From contig CAZAUQ010000001.1 of the NCBI GenBank assembly GCA_964488495.1, positions 1 through 64,000 on the forward strand: DNA of 64,000 nt, given 5' to 3'. Below are positions 53,236 to 61,917 of this stretch, piece by piece (the stretch's first letter is position 1; every line of letters starts with the position of its first letter). The DNA comes from UBA1402 sp964488495. GTDB lineage: Bacteria > Bacteroidota > Bacteroidia > Bacteroidales > UBA1402. Position numbers and translations under genes: made by a program. Under the pieces are notes generated by a model that did not search any database, had not been told where the DNA came from, and saw only the letters and a program-made list of their open reading frames with translations.

Positions 53236-53613
53236 ATGGCAGATTTGAAAGCTTTTGCTGAACAATTGGTAAATTTAACCGTCAAAGAAGTCAACGAACT
53301 TGCTGAGATCCTCAAGAATGAATATGGTATCGAACCCGCTGCTGCTGCTGTTGCCGTAGCTGCCGGTCCTGCCGCTGCTGCCGGTCCTGCTGCAGAAGAA
53401 AAAACTTCTTTTAATGTAGTTCTGAAATCAGCTGGAGCAGCTAAATTGGCTGTTGTTAAGGCAGTAAAAGAATCTTGCGGTCTTGGTCTGAAAGAAGCCA
53501 AAGACTTGGTAGATGCCGCTCCTTCCGTTTTGAAAGAAGGCATTGCCAAAGACGAGGCAGATGCACTGAAGAAAACGCTTGAAGAAGCAGGTGCCGAGAT
53601 TGAACTTAAATAA
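53236..53613 (+). CDS. rplL: 50S ribosomal protein L7/L12
   Basis: A 125-residue L7/L12: an N-terminal dimerisation helix, an alanine/glycine/proline hinge (about residues 36-55, with AAGPAA repeats) and the factor-binding C-terminal domain (KLAVVKAVKESCGLGLKEAKDLVDAAP near 73-99). It recruits EF-Tu, EF-G and other GTPases. It is followed by a strong hairpin before rpoB. Confidence 0.98.
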   Translation: MADLKAFAEQLVNLTVKEVNELAEILKNEYGIEPAAAAVAVAAGPAAAAGPAAEEKTSFNVVLKSAGAAKLAVVKAVKESCGLGLKEAKDLVDAAPSVLKEGIAKDEADALKKTLEEAGAEIELK

Positions 53614-53640
53614 AAGTACTCACCTGATCAACAGGTCCCC

Positions 53641-53678
53641 GGTTTAGAATCTCCGTGATCGGAGGTTCTAAACCTTTT
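53641..53678 (+). terminator. Attenuator-like hairpin between rplL and rpoB
   Basis: Arms 53641-53654 and 53661-53674 form 14 pairs (one T-G) with the loop GTGATC, then four T. In E. coli a partial terminator in the same place lowers rpoBC expression relative to ribosomal proteins. The position and the short T-tract suggest the same role here, by analogy only. Confidence 0.7.
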
Positions 53679-53718
53679 GTGTCTATATTCTTTTTAAGTT
53701 CTTATAATCCCTCGATAA

Positions 53719-56700
53719 ATGTCCTCAACTACTGACAATCAAAGAATAAATTTTGCATCTATCAAGAGCCCGATCGATTATCCGGATTTCTTAGAAGTGC
53801 AATTGAAGTCATTCCAGGACTTCCTGCAATTAGATACCCCGCCCGAAAAAAGAAAAAACGAAGGATTGTACAAGGTGTTTTCCGAAAGTTTTCCCATTAC
53901 GGATACACGGAACAATTTTGTCCTCGAATTTATTGATTACTACGTTGATCCTCCCCGTTATTCCATAGAAGAGTGTATTGAGAGGGGATTGACCTATAGT
54001 GTTCCACTGAAGGCAAAACTCAAACTCTATTGTACCGATCCGGATCACGAAGATTTTGAAACTAAATTTCAGGATGTATATCTGGGTGCTTTCCCATACA
54101 TGACTCCCAAAGGTACTTTTGTTATCAATGGTGCCGAACGCGTAATTGTATCACAGTTACATCGTTCACCCGGAGTATTTTTTGGTCAAAGTGTGCATGC
54201 CAACGGGACAAAACTTTATTCCGCCCGCATTATTCCCTTCAAAGGCTCGTGGATTGAATTCGCCACAGACATCAACAACGTGATGTATGCCTATATCGAC
54301 CGCAAAAAGAAATTACCCGTAACGACTTTATTGCGCGCCATCGGTTTTGAAACAGACAAAGATATTCTGGAAATATTCAACCTGGCCGAAGAAATTAAAG
54401 TAACCAAAACCGGTCTGAAAAAATACGTTGGCCGTAAACTGGCTGCCCGTGTTTTGAAAAGTTGGGTAGAAGATTTTGTGGACGAAGACACCGGCGAAGT
54501 GGTTTCCATAGAAAGGAACGAAGTGGTCATTGATCGCGAAACCGTTCTTGAAAACAGTCATATTGAAGACATACTCCAATCAGGAACACCTACCATTCTC
54601 TTACACAAAGAGGATCCCGGTATGTCCGATTACAGCATAATTTACAATACGCTGCAAAAAGATCCCAGTAATTCCGAGAAAGAAGCCGTGCTGTACATTT
54701 ATCGTCAATTGCGTAATGCAGAACCTGCTGACGATTCCAGCGCACGCGAAGTAATCCAGAATTTATTTTTCTCCGAAAAGCGCTACGATCTCGGAGAAGT
54801 AGGCCGTTACCGGATTAATAAGAAACTCCAGTTAAATACGGATATAAATACCAAGGTCTTGACCAAAGATGATATTATTCATATCATTCGCTATCTGATA
54901 GAACTGGTCAATTCCAATGCCATAGTGGACGATATTGACCACTTGAGCAACAGGCGCGTACGCACGGTTGGCGAGCAACTCAACAACCAGTTTGGCGTAG
55001 GCCTTGCCCGTATGGCAAGAACTATTCGCGACAGAATGAATGTGCGCGACAACGAGGTGTTTGCTCCGGTTGACCTCATCAACGCCAAGACTGTATCTTC
55101 TGTCATTAATTCCTTCTTTGGAACCAATGCCTTGTCGCAGTTTATGGATCAAACCAATCCTCTGGCCGAAATGACTCACAAGCGCCGCTTATCGGCTTTA
55201 GGCCCGGGCGGTTTGTCGCGGGAACGTGCCGGTTTTGAGGTTCGTGACGTACATTACACCCATTACGGGCGTCTTTGTCCCATCGAAACACCCGAAGGTC
55301 CCAACATCGGTTTGATTTCGTCTTTGTGTGTATTCGCAAAAATCAATAAACTTGGTTTTATAGAAACACCTTACCGTAAAGTAAATAACGGTATAGTCAA
55401 AAAAGAAGTGGTTTTCCTGACCGCTGAAGAAGAAGAAAATCTGGTAGTAGCACAGGGCAATGCTCTGTTGAACGAAGACGGTTCTTTTGTTCGCAACAGA
55501 ATTAAATCTCGTCTCGAAGCCGACTTCCCGGTGGTTGAACCAGACAAGGTTGACCTGATGGACGTTTCTCCCTCTCAGATAGCTTCCATTGCTGCTTCTC
55601 TGATTCCTTTCCTGGAACACGATGACGCCAACCGTGCCTTGATGGGTTCGAACATGATGCGTCAGGCCGTACCCCTGATCCGTTGTGAAGCGCCTATTGT
55701 AGGTACCGGTCTGGAAGAAACTCTGATAAAAGATTCCCGTACTCAGTTGATGTCCGAAGGCGAGGGTGTAGTTGAATTTGTAGATGCCACCAGCATTCAT
55801 ATTCGTTACGACCGCAGCGAAGACGAAGAGTTTGTGAGTTTCGACGATGCTGTTAAAATCTACAGCATTCCTAAATTCCAAAAAACCAATCAAAGCACAA
55901 CCATTGACCTGAAGCCCATTGTTCATAAAGGTCAAAGAGTGACCAAAGACCAGCTTTTGACCGAAGGTTTTGCTACCGAAAATGGTGAACTGGCTCTGGG
56001 TCGTAACCTGAAAGTGGCTTTTATGCCCTGGAAAGGTTACAACTTCGAAGATGCCATTGTACTGAACGAACGCCTGGTGCGAGAAGATATTTTTACCTCC
56101 GTGCATGTTGATGAGTACACGCTAGAAGTTCGCGAAACCAAGCGTGGTATGGAAGAGCTGACTGCAGATATTCCTAACGTCAGTGAAGACGCCACCAAGG
56201 ATCTGGACAAAAACGGTATCATTCGCATTGGTGCTCATGTCAAGCCTGGTGATATTCTTATTGGAAAAATTACTCCCAAGGGAGAATCCGATCCTTCACC
56301 CGAAGAAAAACTCTTAAGAGCAATCTTTGGTGATAAAGCCGGAGACGTTAAGGATGCTTCTCTGAAAGCAACTCCTTCTCTTAGTGGTGTGATTATTGAC
56401 AAACGTCTTTTCTCCAAAGCCATTAAGAATCGCAAGAGCCGTCTGACGGATAAAGCCATCTTACCTAAACTCGATGAAGAATTCGAAGCAGAAGTAGCTG
56501 CCATACGTGCCGTATTGCTCGAAAAACTCTGGATTTTGGTTAGTGGTAAAACCTCTCAGGGAATCAAAGATAACCTGGATACCGAAGTTGTACCCAAAGG
56601 TGTTAAGTTTACCCAAAAGATTCTGAATGAAATCAACTATTCTTCCATTCAGTTGAGTAAATGGACTTCCGACAATCACAAGAACGATATGATTCGCGAT

Positions 56701-57522
56701 CTGATTATTAATTACCTCAAGAAGGAAAAAGAATTGGATGCGAAACTCAAACGCAAAAAGTTCAATGTGACAATAGGTGATGAGTTACCCGCCGGTATTA
56801 TTCAGATGGCCAAGGTTTACATTGCCAAAAAACGCAAAATCAAGGTAGGTGACAAGATGGCCGGTCGTCATGGTAACAAAGGTATCGTTTCGCGCATTGT
56901 CCGCGAAGAAGATATGCCTTTTATGGAAGACGGAACACCGGTGGACATAGTCTTGAATCCTCTTGGCGTGCCTTCGCGTATGAACCTGGGACAAATATTT
57001 GAGACCGTATTGGGATGGTCCGGACAAAAGTTGGGCGTTAAATTTGCCACGCCTATTTTTGACGGTGCCACTCTTGAAGATCTGGAAAAATGGTCTGATA
57101 AAGCCGGATTGCCACGTTACGGTAAATGTTACCTCTACGATGGCGGCACCGGTGATCGTTTTGACCAGCCGGCCACAGTGGGTGTAATATATATGCTTAA
57201 ACTCGGCCATATGGTTGATGACAAGATGCATGCCCGTTCCATTGGGCCTTATTCTTTGATTACCCAGCAACCTCTGGGAGGTAAGGCGCAGTTTGGTGGC
57301 CAGCGTTTCGGAGAAATGGAAGTTTGGGCGCTCGAAGCCTTTGGAGCATCGCATGTGCTGCAGGAAATCCTGACTATTAAGTCGGACGATGTGGCAGGCC
57401 GCAGCAAAGCTTTTGAAGCGATAGTCAAGGGTGACCCCATGCCGCAGGCCGGCATTCCGGAATCCCTGAATGTATTGTTGCACGAACTCAGAGGCCTGGG
57501 CTTAAGCATCGAATTAGATTAA
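53719..57522 (+). CDS. rpoB: DNA-directed RNA polymerase beta subunit
   Basis: Complete 1267-residue beta subunit. Landmarks are SQLHRSPGVFF near residues 147-157, the rifampicin region LSQFMDQTNPLAEMTHKRRL near 473-492, RAGFEVRDVHYTHYGR and the C-terminal GGKAQFGGQRFGEMEVWALEAFGA. The main rifampicin contacts (Q, D, H, R and S, at E. coli 513, 516, 526, 529 and 531) are the sensitive types. E. coli S522 is Ala here, and S509/Q510 read Asn/Ala. rpoC follows after 22 bases. Confidence 0.99.
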   Translation: MSSTTDNQRINFASIKSPIDYPDFLEVQLKSFQDFLQLDTPPEKRKNEGLYKVFSESFPITDTRNNFVLEFIDYYVDPPRYSIEECIERGLTYSVPLKAKLKLYCTDPDHEDFETKFQDVYLGAFPYMTPKGTFVINGAERVIVSQLHRSPGVFFGQSVHANGTKLYSARIIPFKGSWIEFATDINNVMYAYIDRKKKLPVTTLLRAIGFETDKDILEIFNLAEEIKVTKTGLKKYVGRKLAARVLKSWVEDFVDEDTGEVVSIERNEVVIDRETVLENSHIEDILQSGTPTILLHKEDPGMSDYSIIYNTLQKDPSNSEKEAVLYIYRQLRNAEPADDSSAREVIQNLFFSEKRYDLGEVGRYRINKKLQLNTDINTKVLTKDDIIHIIRYLIELVNSNAIVDDIDHLSNRRVRTVGEQLNNQFGVGLARMARTIRDRMNVRDNEVFAPVDLINAKTVSSVINSFFGTNALSQFMDQTNPLAEMTHKRRLSALGPGGLSRERAGFEVRDVHYTHYGRLCPIETPEGPNIGLISSLCVFAKINKLGFIETPYRKVNNGIVKKEVVFLTAEEEENLVVAQGNALLNEDGSFVRNRIKSRLEADFPVVEPDKVDLMDVSPSQIASIAASLIPFLEHDDANRALMGSNMMRQAVPLIRCEAPIVGTGLEETLIKDSRTQLMSEGEGVVEFVDATSIHIRYDRSEDEEFVSFDDAVKIYSIPKFQKTNQSTTIDLKPIVHKGQRVTKDQLLTEGFATENGELALGRNLKVAFMPWKGYNFEDAIVLNERLVREDIFTSVHVDEYTLEVRETKRGMEELTADIPNVSEDATKDLDKNGIIRIGAHVKPGDILIGKITPKGESDPSPEEKLLRAIFGDKAGDVKDASLKATPSLSGVIIDKRLFSKAIKNRKSRLTDKAILPKLDEEFEAEVAAIRAVLLEKLWILVSGKTSQGIKDNLDTEVVPKGVKFTQKILNEINYSSIQLSKWTSDNHKNDMIRDLIINYLKKEKELDAKLKRKKFNVTIGDELPAGIIQMAKVYIAKKRKIKVGDKMAGRHGNKGIVSRIVREEDMPFMEDGTPVDIVLNPLGVPSRMNLGQIFETVLGWSGQKLGVKFATPIFDGATLEDLEKWSDKAGLPRYGKCYLYDGGTGDRFDQPATVGVIYMLKLGHMVDDKMHARSIGPYSLITQQPLGGKAQFGGQRFGEMEVWALEAFGASHVLQEILTIKSDDVAGRSKAFEAIVKGDPMPQAGIPESLNVLLHELRGLGLSIELD

Positions 57523-57544
57523 CAACCTCAATTACATACTGAAT

Positions 57545-60500
57545 ATGGCTCTCAAAAAAGATATAAAGACCAAAACAAACTTCTCGAAAATTTCCATAGG
57601 ATTGGCTTCACCCGAAGAAATTCTGGAATTGTCGAGTGGTGAAGTATTGAAGCCGGAAACCATTAATTACCGTACCTATAAACCCGAACGAGACGGTTTG
57701 TTTTGCGAAAGGATTTTTGGTCCGGTAAAAGACTATGAATGTCATTGCGGTAAATACAAACGTATTCGTTACAAGGGTATCGTGTGCGACCGTTGCGGGG
57801 TAGAAGTTACCGAAAAGAAAGTACGTCGTGAACGTATGGGGCATATACAGCTGGTAGTTCCGGTTGCCCACATCTGGTATTTCCGTTCCCTGCCCAACAA
57901 AATAGGCTATTTGCTGGGTTTGCCCACCAAAAAGCTGGATTCGGTTATTTACTACGAACGCTATATTGTTATCCAGGCCGGAGTACTCGAAGAGGAAGAA
58001 GGCATCAAGGTTAATGACTTATTATCGGAAGAAGAATACCTGGCTCTCATGGATAAACTGCCCAGGGAAAATCAAATGCTCGAAGACAACGATCCGAGGA
58101 AATTCATTGCCAAAATGGGCGCCGATGCAGTTCACGACCTTCTGTCCAGGCTCGATCTGGATGCTCTGTCGTTTGATTTGCGCCACCGTGCCAACACAGA
58201 TACTTCCATGCAGCGTAAGAACGATGCGCTCAAACGTCTGCAGGTGGTGGAATCTTTCCGCGCAGCCAAGCACAGAAACAAGCCTGAGTGGATGATCATT
58301 AAGATTGTTCCGGTTATTCCTCCCGAATTGCGTCCCTTGGTTCCTCTGGACGGTGGTCGTTTTGCAACTTCCGACCTGAACGATCTCTATCGTCGTGTTA
58401 TCATACGTAACAATCGTTTGAAACGACTCATAGAAATCAAAGCTCCGGAAGTGATTTTAAGGAATGAAAAGCGCATGCTGCAGGAAGCCGTCGATTCTTT
58501 ATTTGACAACTCCCGCAAATCCAGCGCCGTAAAAACCGATTCCAATCGTCCGCTTAAATCCTTGTCCGATTCTCTCAAAGGCAAACAAGGCCGTTTCCGT
58601 CAGAATCTGTTGGGAAAACGTGTTGACTATTCAGCACGTTCCGTCATTGTGGTCGGTCCTGAGCTCAAAATGCACGAATGCGGATTGCCCAAGGATATGG
58701 CCGCAGAGTTGTTCAAACCATTTATCATTCGTAAACTGATTGAACGCGGTATCGTAAAAACCGTCAAAGCAGCCAAAAAATTTGTAGACCGCAAGGATCC
58801 CGTAGTTTGGGATATTCTGGAACACGTCATGAAAGGCCATCCCGTGCTGCTCAACCGCGCCCCTACATTGCACCGACTCGGTATTCAGGCTTTCCAGCCA
58901 AAAATGATAGAAGGCAAGGCTATTCAGTTACATCCTCTGGCTTGTACGGCCTTCAATGCCGACTTTGACGGAGACCAGATGGCTGTACACCTTCCCCTGG
59001 GTAACGAAGCTATTGCCGAAGCTCAATTGCTGATGCTGGCTTCACACAACATTCTGAATCCTGCCAATGGAGCTCCCATTACCGTTCCTTCGCAGGATAT
59101 GGTGTTAGGTTTGTATTATATTACCAAAGAGCGCACAGGAGTTCAGGGAGAAGGCTTGATTTTCTATTCTCCCGAAGAAGCCAAAATTGCTTACAACGAA
59201 AAAAGAGTTTCTTTACATGCCCTTGTAAAGGTGCGTGTTAATGGCGAACTGATACAAACTACCATAGGCCGTATTATGGTAAACGAATATGTGCCCGAAG
59301 AAGTTGGTTTTGTAAACACGGTTCTTTCCAAAAAAGAACTTAGGAATGTAATTGGTAAAGTCATTGCTTTCTGCGGAGTGGCACGTACTGCACAGTTCCT
59401 CGATGATATCAAGGATTTGGGTTACTCTATGGCTTTCCAGGGAGGTTTGTCCTTTAACCTGGACGATGTAATAGTTCCGGATGAAAAAGCCGAATTAATA
59501 CAGGAAGGGTATGAGGAAGTTGAATCCATCATGGAAGAATGGAGACAGGGCTTTATCACTCCCAATGAACGTTATAATAAGATTATTGACGTTTGGACCA
59601 TTGTAAACAATAAACTCTCCAATATTCTCATCAAGCAACTGGCCGAAGATGATCAGGGCTTCAACTCTGTTCATATGATGATGGATTCCGGAGCCCGCGG
59701 ATCGAAAGAACAAATCCGTCAGTTGTCTGGTATGCGTGGTTTGATGAATAAACCTCAAAAATTTGGTGCCGAGGGCGGACAGATTATCGAAAACCCCATT
59801 TTGGCCAACTTTAAAGAAGGTTTGTCAGTGCTGGAGTATTTTATTTCCACGCACGGTGCTCGTAAGTCTTTGTCGGATACTGCACTAAAAACAGCTGATG
59901 CCGGATATCTTACTCGTCGTCTGGTAGATGTTTCGCACGATGTTATTATCAACGAAGAAGATTGCGGAACCCTGAGAGGGCTCACAGCTGTGGGCATCAA
60001 AGGAGTAGCCACGCTTTACGAACGTATTCTCGGTCGTGTATCTGTACACGATGTTTTCAATCCGGATACCAATGAACTTTTGGTAGCAGCAGGCCAGGAA
60101 ATTACAGAAATAATTGCTCAAAAGATCCAGGAATCTCCCATCGACCGGGTGGAAATCCGTTCGGTGTTAACCTGCGAATCCAAAAAAGGAGTGTGTGCCA
60201 AATGTTATGGCCGCAACCTTGCTACCGGACGTATGGTAGAAAAAGGAGAGGCTGTGGGTGTTATAGCCGCACAATCCATTGGTGAACCAGGAACGCAGCT
60301 GACTCTTCGTACTTTCCACGCGGGTGGTGTTGCCAAGAGTGAAAATGTCGAAAACAAACTCATTGCACCTTACGATGCCTTGGTTGAGATCGATGAATTA
60401 CGGGTAGTACCTTCTTTTGAAAACAAAAACGTCAGGATCGTAGTAGGTCGTTATGCTGAAATCCGCCTGATAGACCCTGTTACCAATATGGTTACGACAC

Positions 60501-61801
60501 ACAATCTTTCTTACGGATCACGTTTATACATTAATCCCGGGGATATGGTTAAACAAGGCGATCTGATATGTGAATGGGATGTCTATAATGCGGTAATCAT
60601 CTGTGAGCAATCCGGTAGAATTGAATTCGACTGTATAGAAGAAGGTGTAACTTACCAGACTTATATGGATGAGACTACCAGGGTTAAGGACAAAATCATC
60701 ATTGAATCCAAAGATCGTTCCCGTGTGCCTGCTATTCATATTATGGACGAAAAGGGCGAACGCCTGCACTCTTATAACTTGCCCGTTGGCGCTCACCTGC
60801 TCAAAGAATCGGGTGAACGTATCGAAACAGGCCAGGTGTTGGTGAAGATACCTCGTGCTATACCGAAATCGGGTGACATCACAGGAGGTCTTCCCCGTGT
60901 GACCGAATTGTTCGAAGCCCGCAATCCTTCAAATCCTGCTGTTGTTTCCGAAATTGACGGAGATGTAATAGAATTAGGACGAATCAAACGTGGTAATCGT
61001 GAGATCGTTATCCAGTCCAAGACCGGCGAGGTCAAAAAGTATCTGGTTCCCCTGTCCAAACAGGTGCTGGTACAACTCAATGACTTTGTCCGTGCCGGAA
61101 CTCCTTTGTCGGAAGGATCCATTACACCTTCGGATATCCTGGCTATCAAAGGTCCTACCGCTGTACAGGAATACATTGTCAACGAAGTTAAGAATGTATA
61201 CCGTATGCAGGAAGTAAAGATCAACGACAAACACTTCGAAGTTATTGTACGTCAGATGATGCGCAAGGTTGAGATTGTAGATGCCGGTGATACTCATTTC
61301 CTGGAACAACAAGAGGTAGACAAGAATGAATTTATGGAAGAAAACGATCGTATCTGGGGTAAAAAAGTAGTACTCGATCCGGGTGATTCTGCTACTTTGA
61401 AAGCCGGAATGATTGTGACTGCCCGTAAACTGCGTGACGAGAATTCCAGTCTGAAACGTCGTGACCTTAAACTGGTTGAGGTAAGAGATGCCATTCCGGC
61501 TACCTCCAATCAGGTGTTGCAGGGCATTACCAGGGCAGCTCTTCAAACCAGCAGCTTTATGTCGGCAGCATCCTTCCAGGAAACCACCAAGGTGCTCAAC
61601 GAAGCAGCCATACAGGCCAAAGTTGACCGTCTGGAAGGCATGAAGGAAAACGTAATTACGGGTAACCTGATACCTGCCGGAACCGGACAACGTGAATTTG
61701 AAAAGCTTATAGTTGGTTCAAAAGAAGAATTTGACCGTATCGAAGCAATTCGTGACAGCTTGACTCAGGATGTCGTTGTTGAAGAAGCTGAGCTTGAATA
61801 A
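57545..61801 (+). CDS. rpoC: DNA-directed RNA polymerase beta' subunit
   Basis: Complete 1418-residue beta' subunit. The N-terminal zinc ribbon has CHCGKYKRIRYKGIVCDRCG near residues 61-80. The catalytic magnesium loop NADFDGDQMAVH is near 473-484. The second zinc site is split between EEDCGT and CESKKGVCAKCYG, and the trigger-loop region IGEPGTQLTLRTFHAGG is near 910. The gene ends at a very strong terminator, so the fusA/rps str-type genes are not directly downstream. Confidence 0.99.
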   Translation: MALKKDIKTKTNFSKISIGLASPEEILELSSGEVLKPETINYRTYKPERDGLFCERIFGPVKDYECHCGKYKRIRYKGIVCDRCGVEVTEKKVRRERMGHIQLVVPVAHIWYFRSLPNKIGYLLGLPTKKLDSVIYYERYIVIQAGVLEEEEGIKVNDLLSEEEYLALMDKLPRENQMLEDNDPRKFIAKMGADAVHDLLSRLDLDALSFDLRHRANTDTSMQRKNDALKRLQVVESFRAAKHRNKPEWMIIKIVPVIPPELRPLVPLDGGRFATSDLNDLYRRVIIRNNRLKRLIEIKAPEVILRNEKRMLQEAVDSLFDNSRKSSAVKTDSNRPLKSLSDSLKGKQGRFRQNLLGKRVDYSARSVIVVGPELKMHECGLPKDMAAELFKPFIIRKLIERGIVKTVKAAKKFVDRKDPVVWDILEHVMKGHPVLLNRAPTLHRLGIQAFQPKMIEGKAIQLHPLACTAFNADFDGDQMAVHLPLGNEAIAEAQLLMLASHNILNPANGAPITVPSQDMVLGLYYITKERTGVQGEGLIFYSPEEAKIAYNEKRVSLHALVKVRVNGELIQTTIGRIMVNEYVPEEVGFVNTVLSKKELRNVIGKVIAFCGVARTAQFLDDIKDLGYSMAFQGGLSFNLDDVIVPDEKAELIQEGYEEVESIMEEWRQGFITPNERYNKIIDVWTIVNNKLSNILIKQLAEDDQGFNSVHMMMDSGARGSKEQIRQLSGMRGLMNKPQKFGAEGGQIIENPILANFKEGLSVLEYFISTHGARKSLSDTALKTADAGYLTRRLVDVSHDVIINEEDCGTLRGLTAVGIKGVATLYERILGRVSVHDVFNPDTNELLVAAGQEITEIIAQKIQESPIDRVEIRSVLTCESKKGVCAKCYGRNLATGRMVEKGEAVGVIAAQSIGEPGTQLTLRTFHAGGVAKSENVENKLIAPYDALVEIDELRVVPSFENKNVRIVVGRYAEIRLIDPVTNMVTTHNLSYGSRLYINPGDMVKQGDLICEWDVYNAVIICEQSGRIEFDCIEEGVTYQTYMDETTRVKDKIIIESKDRSRVPAIHIMDEKGERLHSYNLPVGAHLLKESGERIETGQVLVKIPRAIPKSGDITGGLPRVTELFEARNPSNPAVVSEIDGDVIELGRIKRGNREIVIQSKTGEVKKYLVPLSKQVLVQLNDFVRAGTPLSEGSITPSDILAIKGPTAVQEYIVNEVKNVYRMQEVKINDKHFEVIVRQMMRKVEIVDAGDTHFLEQQEVDKNEFMEENDRIWGKKVVLDPGDSATLKAGMIVTARKLRDENSSLKRRDLKLVEVRDAIPATSNQVLQGITRAALQTSSFMSAASFQETTKVLNEAAIQAKVDRLEGMKENVITGNLIPAGTGQREFEKLIVGSKEEFDRIEAIRDSLTQDVVVEEAELE

Positions 61802-61837
61802 CTGATTAGTAAGTAATCTTTAGCATAATCAGAAAGA

Positions 61838-61865
61838 GGAAGGCCGTTCAATTGAACGGCCTTCC
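61838..61865. terminator. Bidirectional terminator after rpoC
   Basis: A perfect 28-base palindrome (GGAAGGCCGTTCAA then its complement) is followed by TTGTTTGT on the plus strand. It lies between the convergent rpoC and GH2 genes. Confidence 0.88.
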
Positions 61866-61917
61866 TTGTTTGTGTGCCGGTTTTGTTTTTTCGTTGTGGA
61901 AGTCGTGTTTTAGTAAC

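Noticed and set aside
55198..56106. A 302-codon open frame antisense to rpoB (and similar ones over rpoC)
   Set aside because: Long antisense frames are common over conserved GC-biased codons; no family features or promoter were seen.
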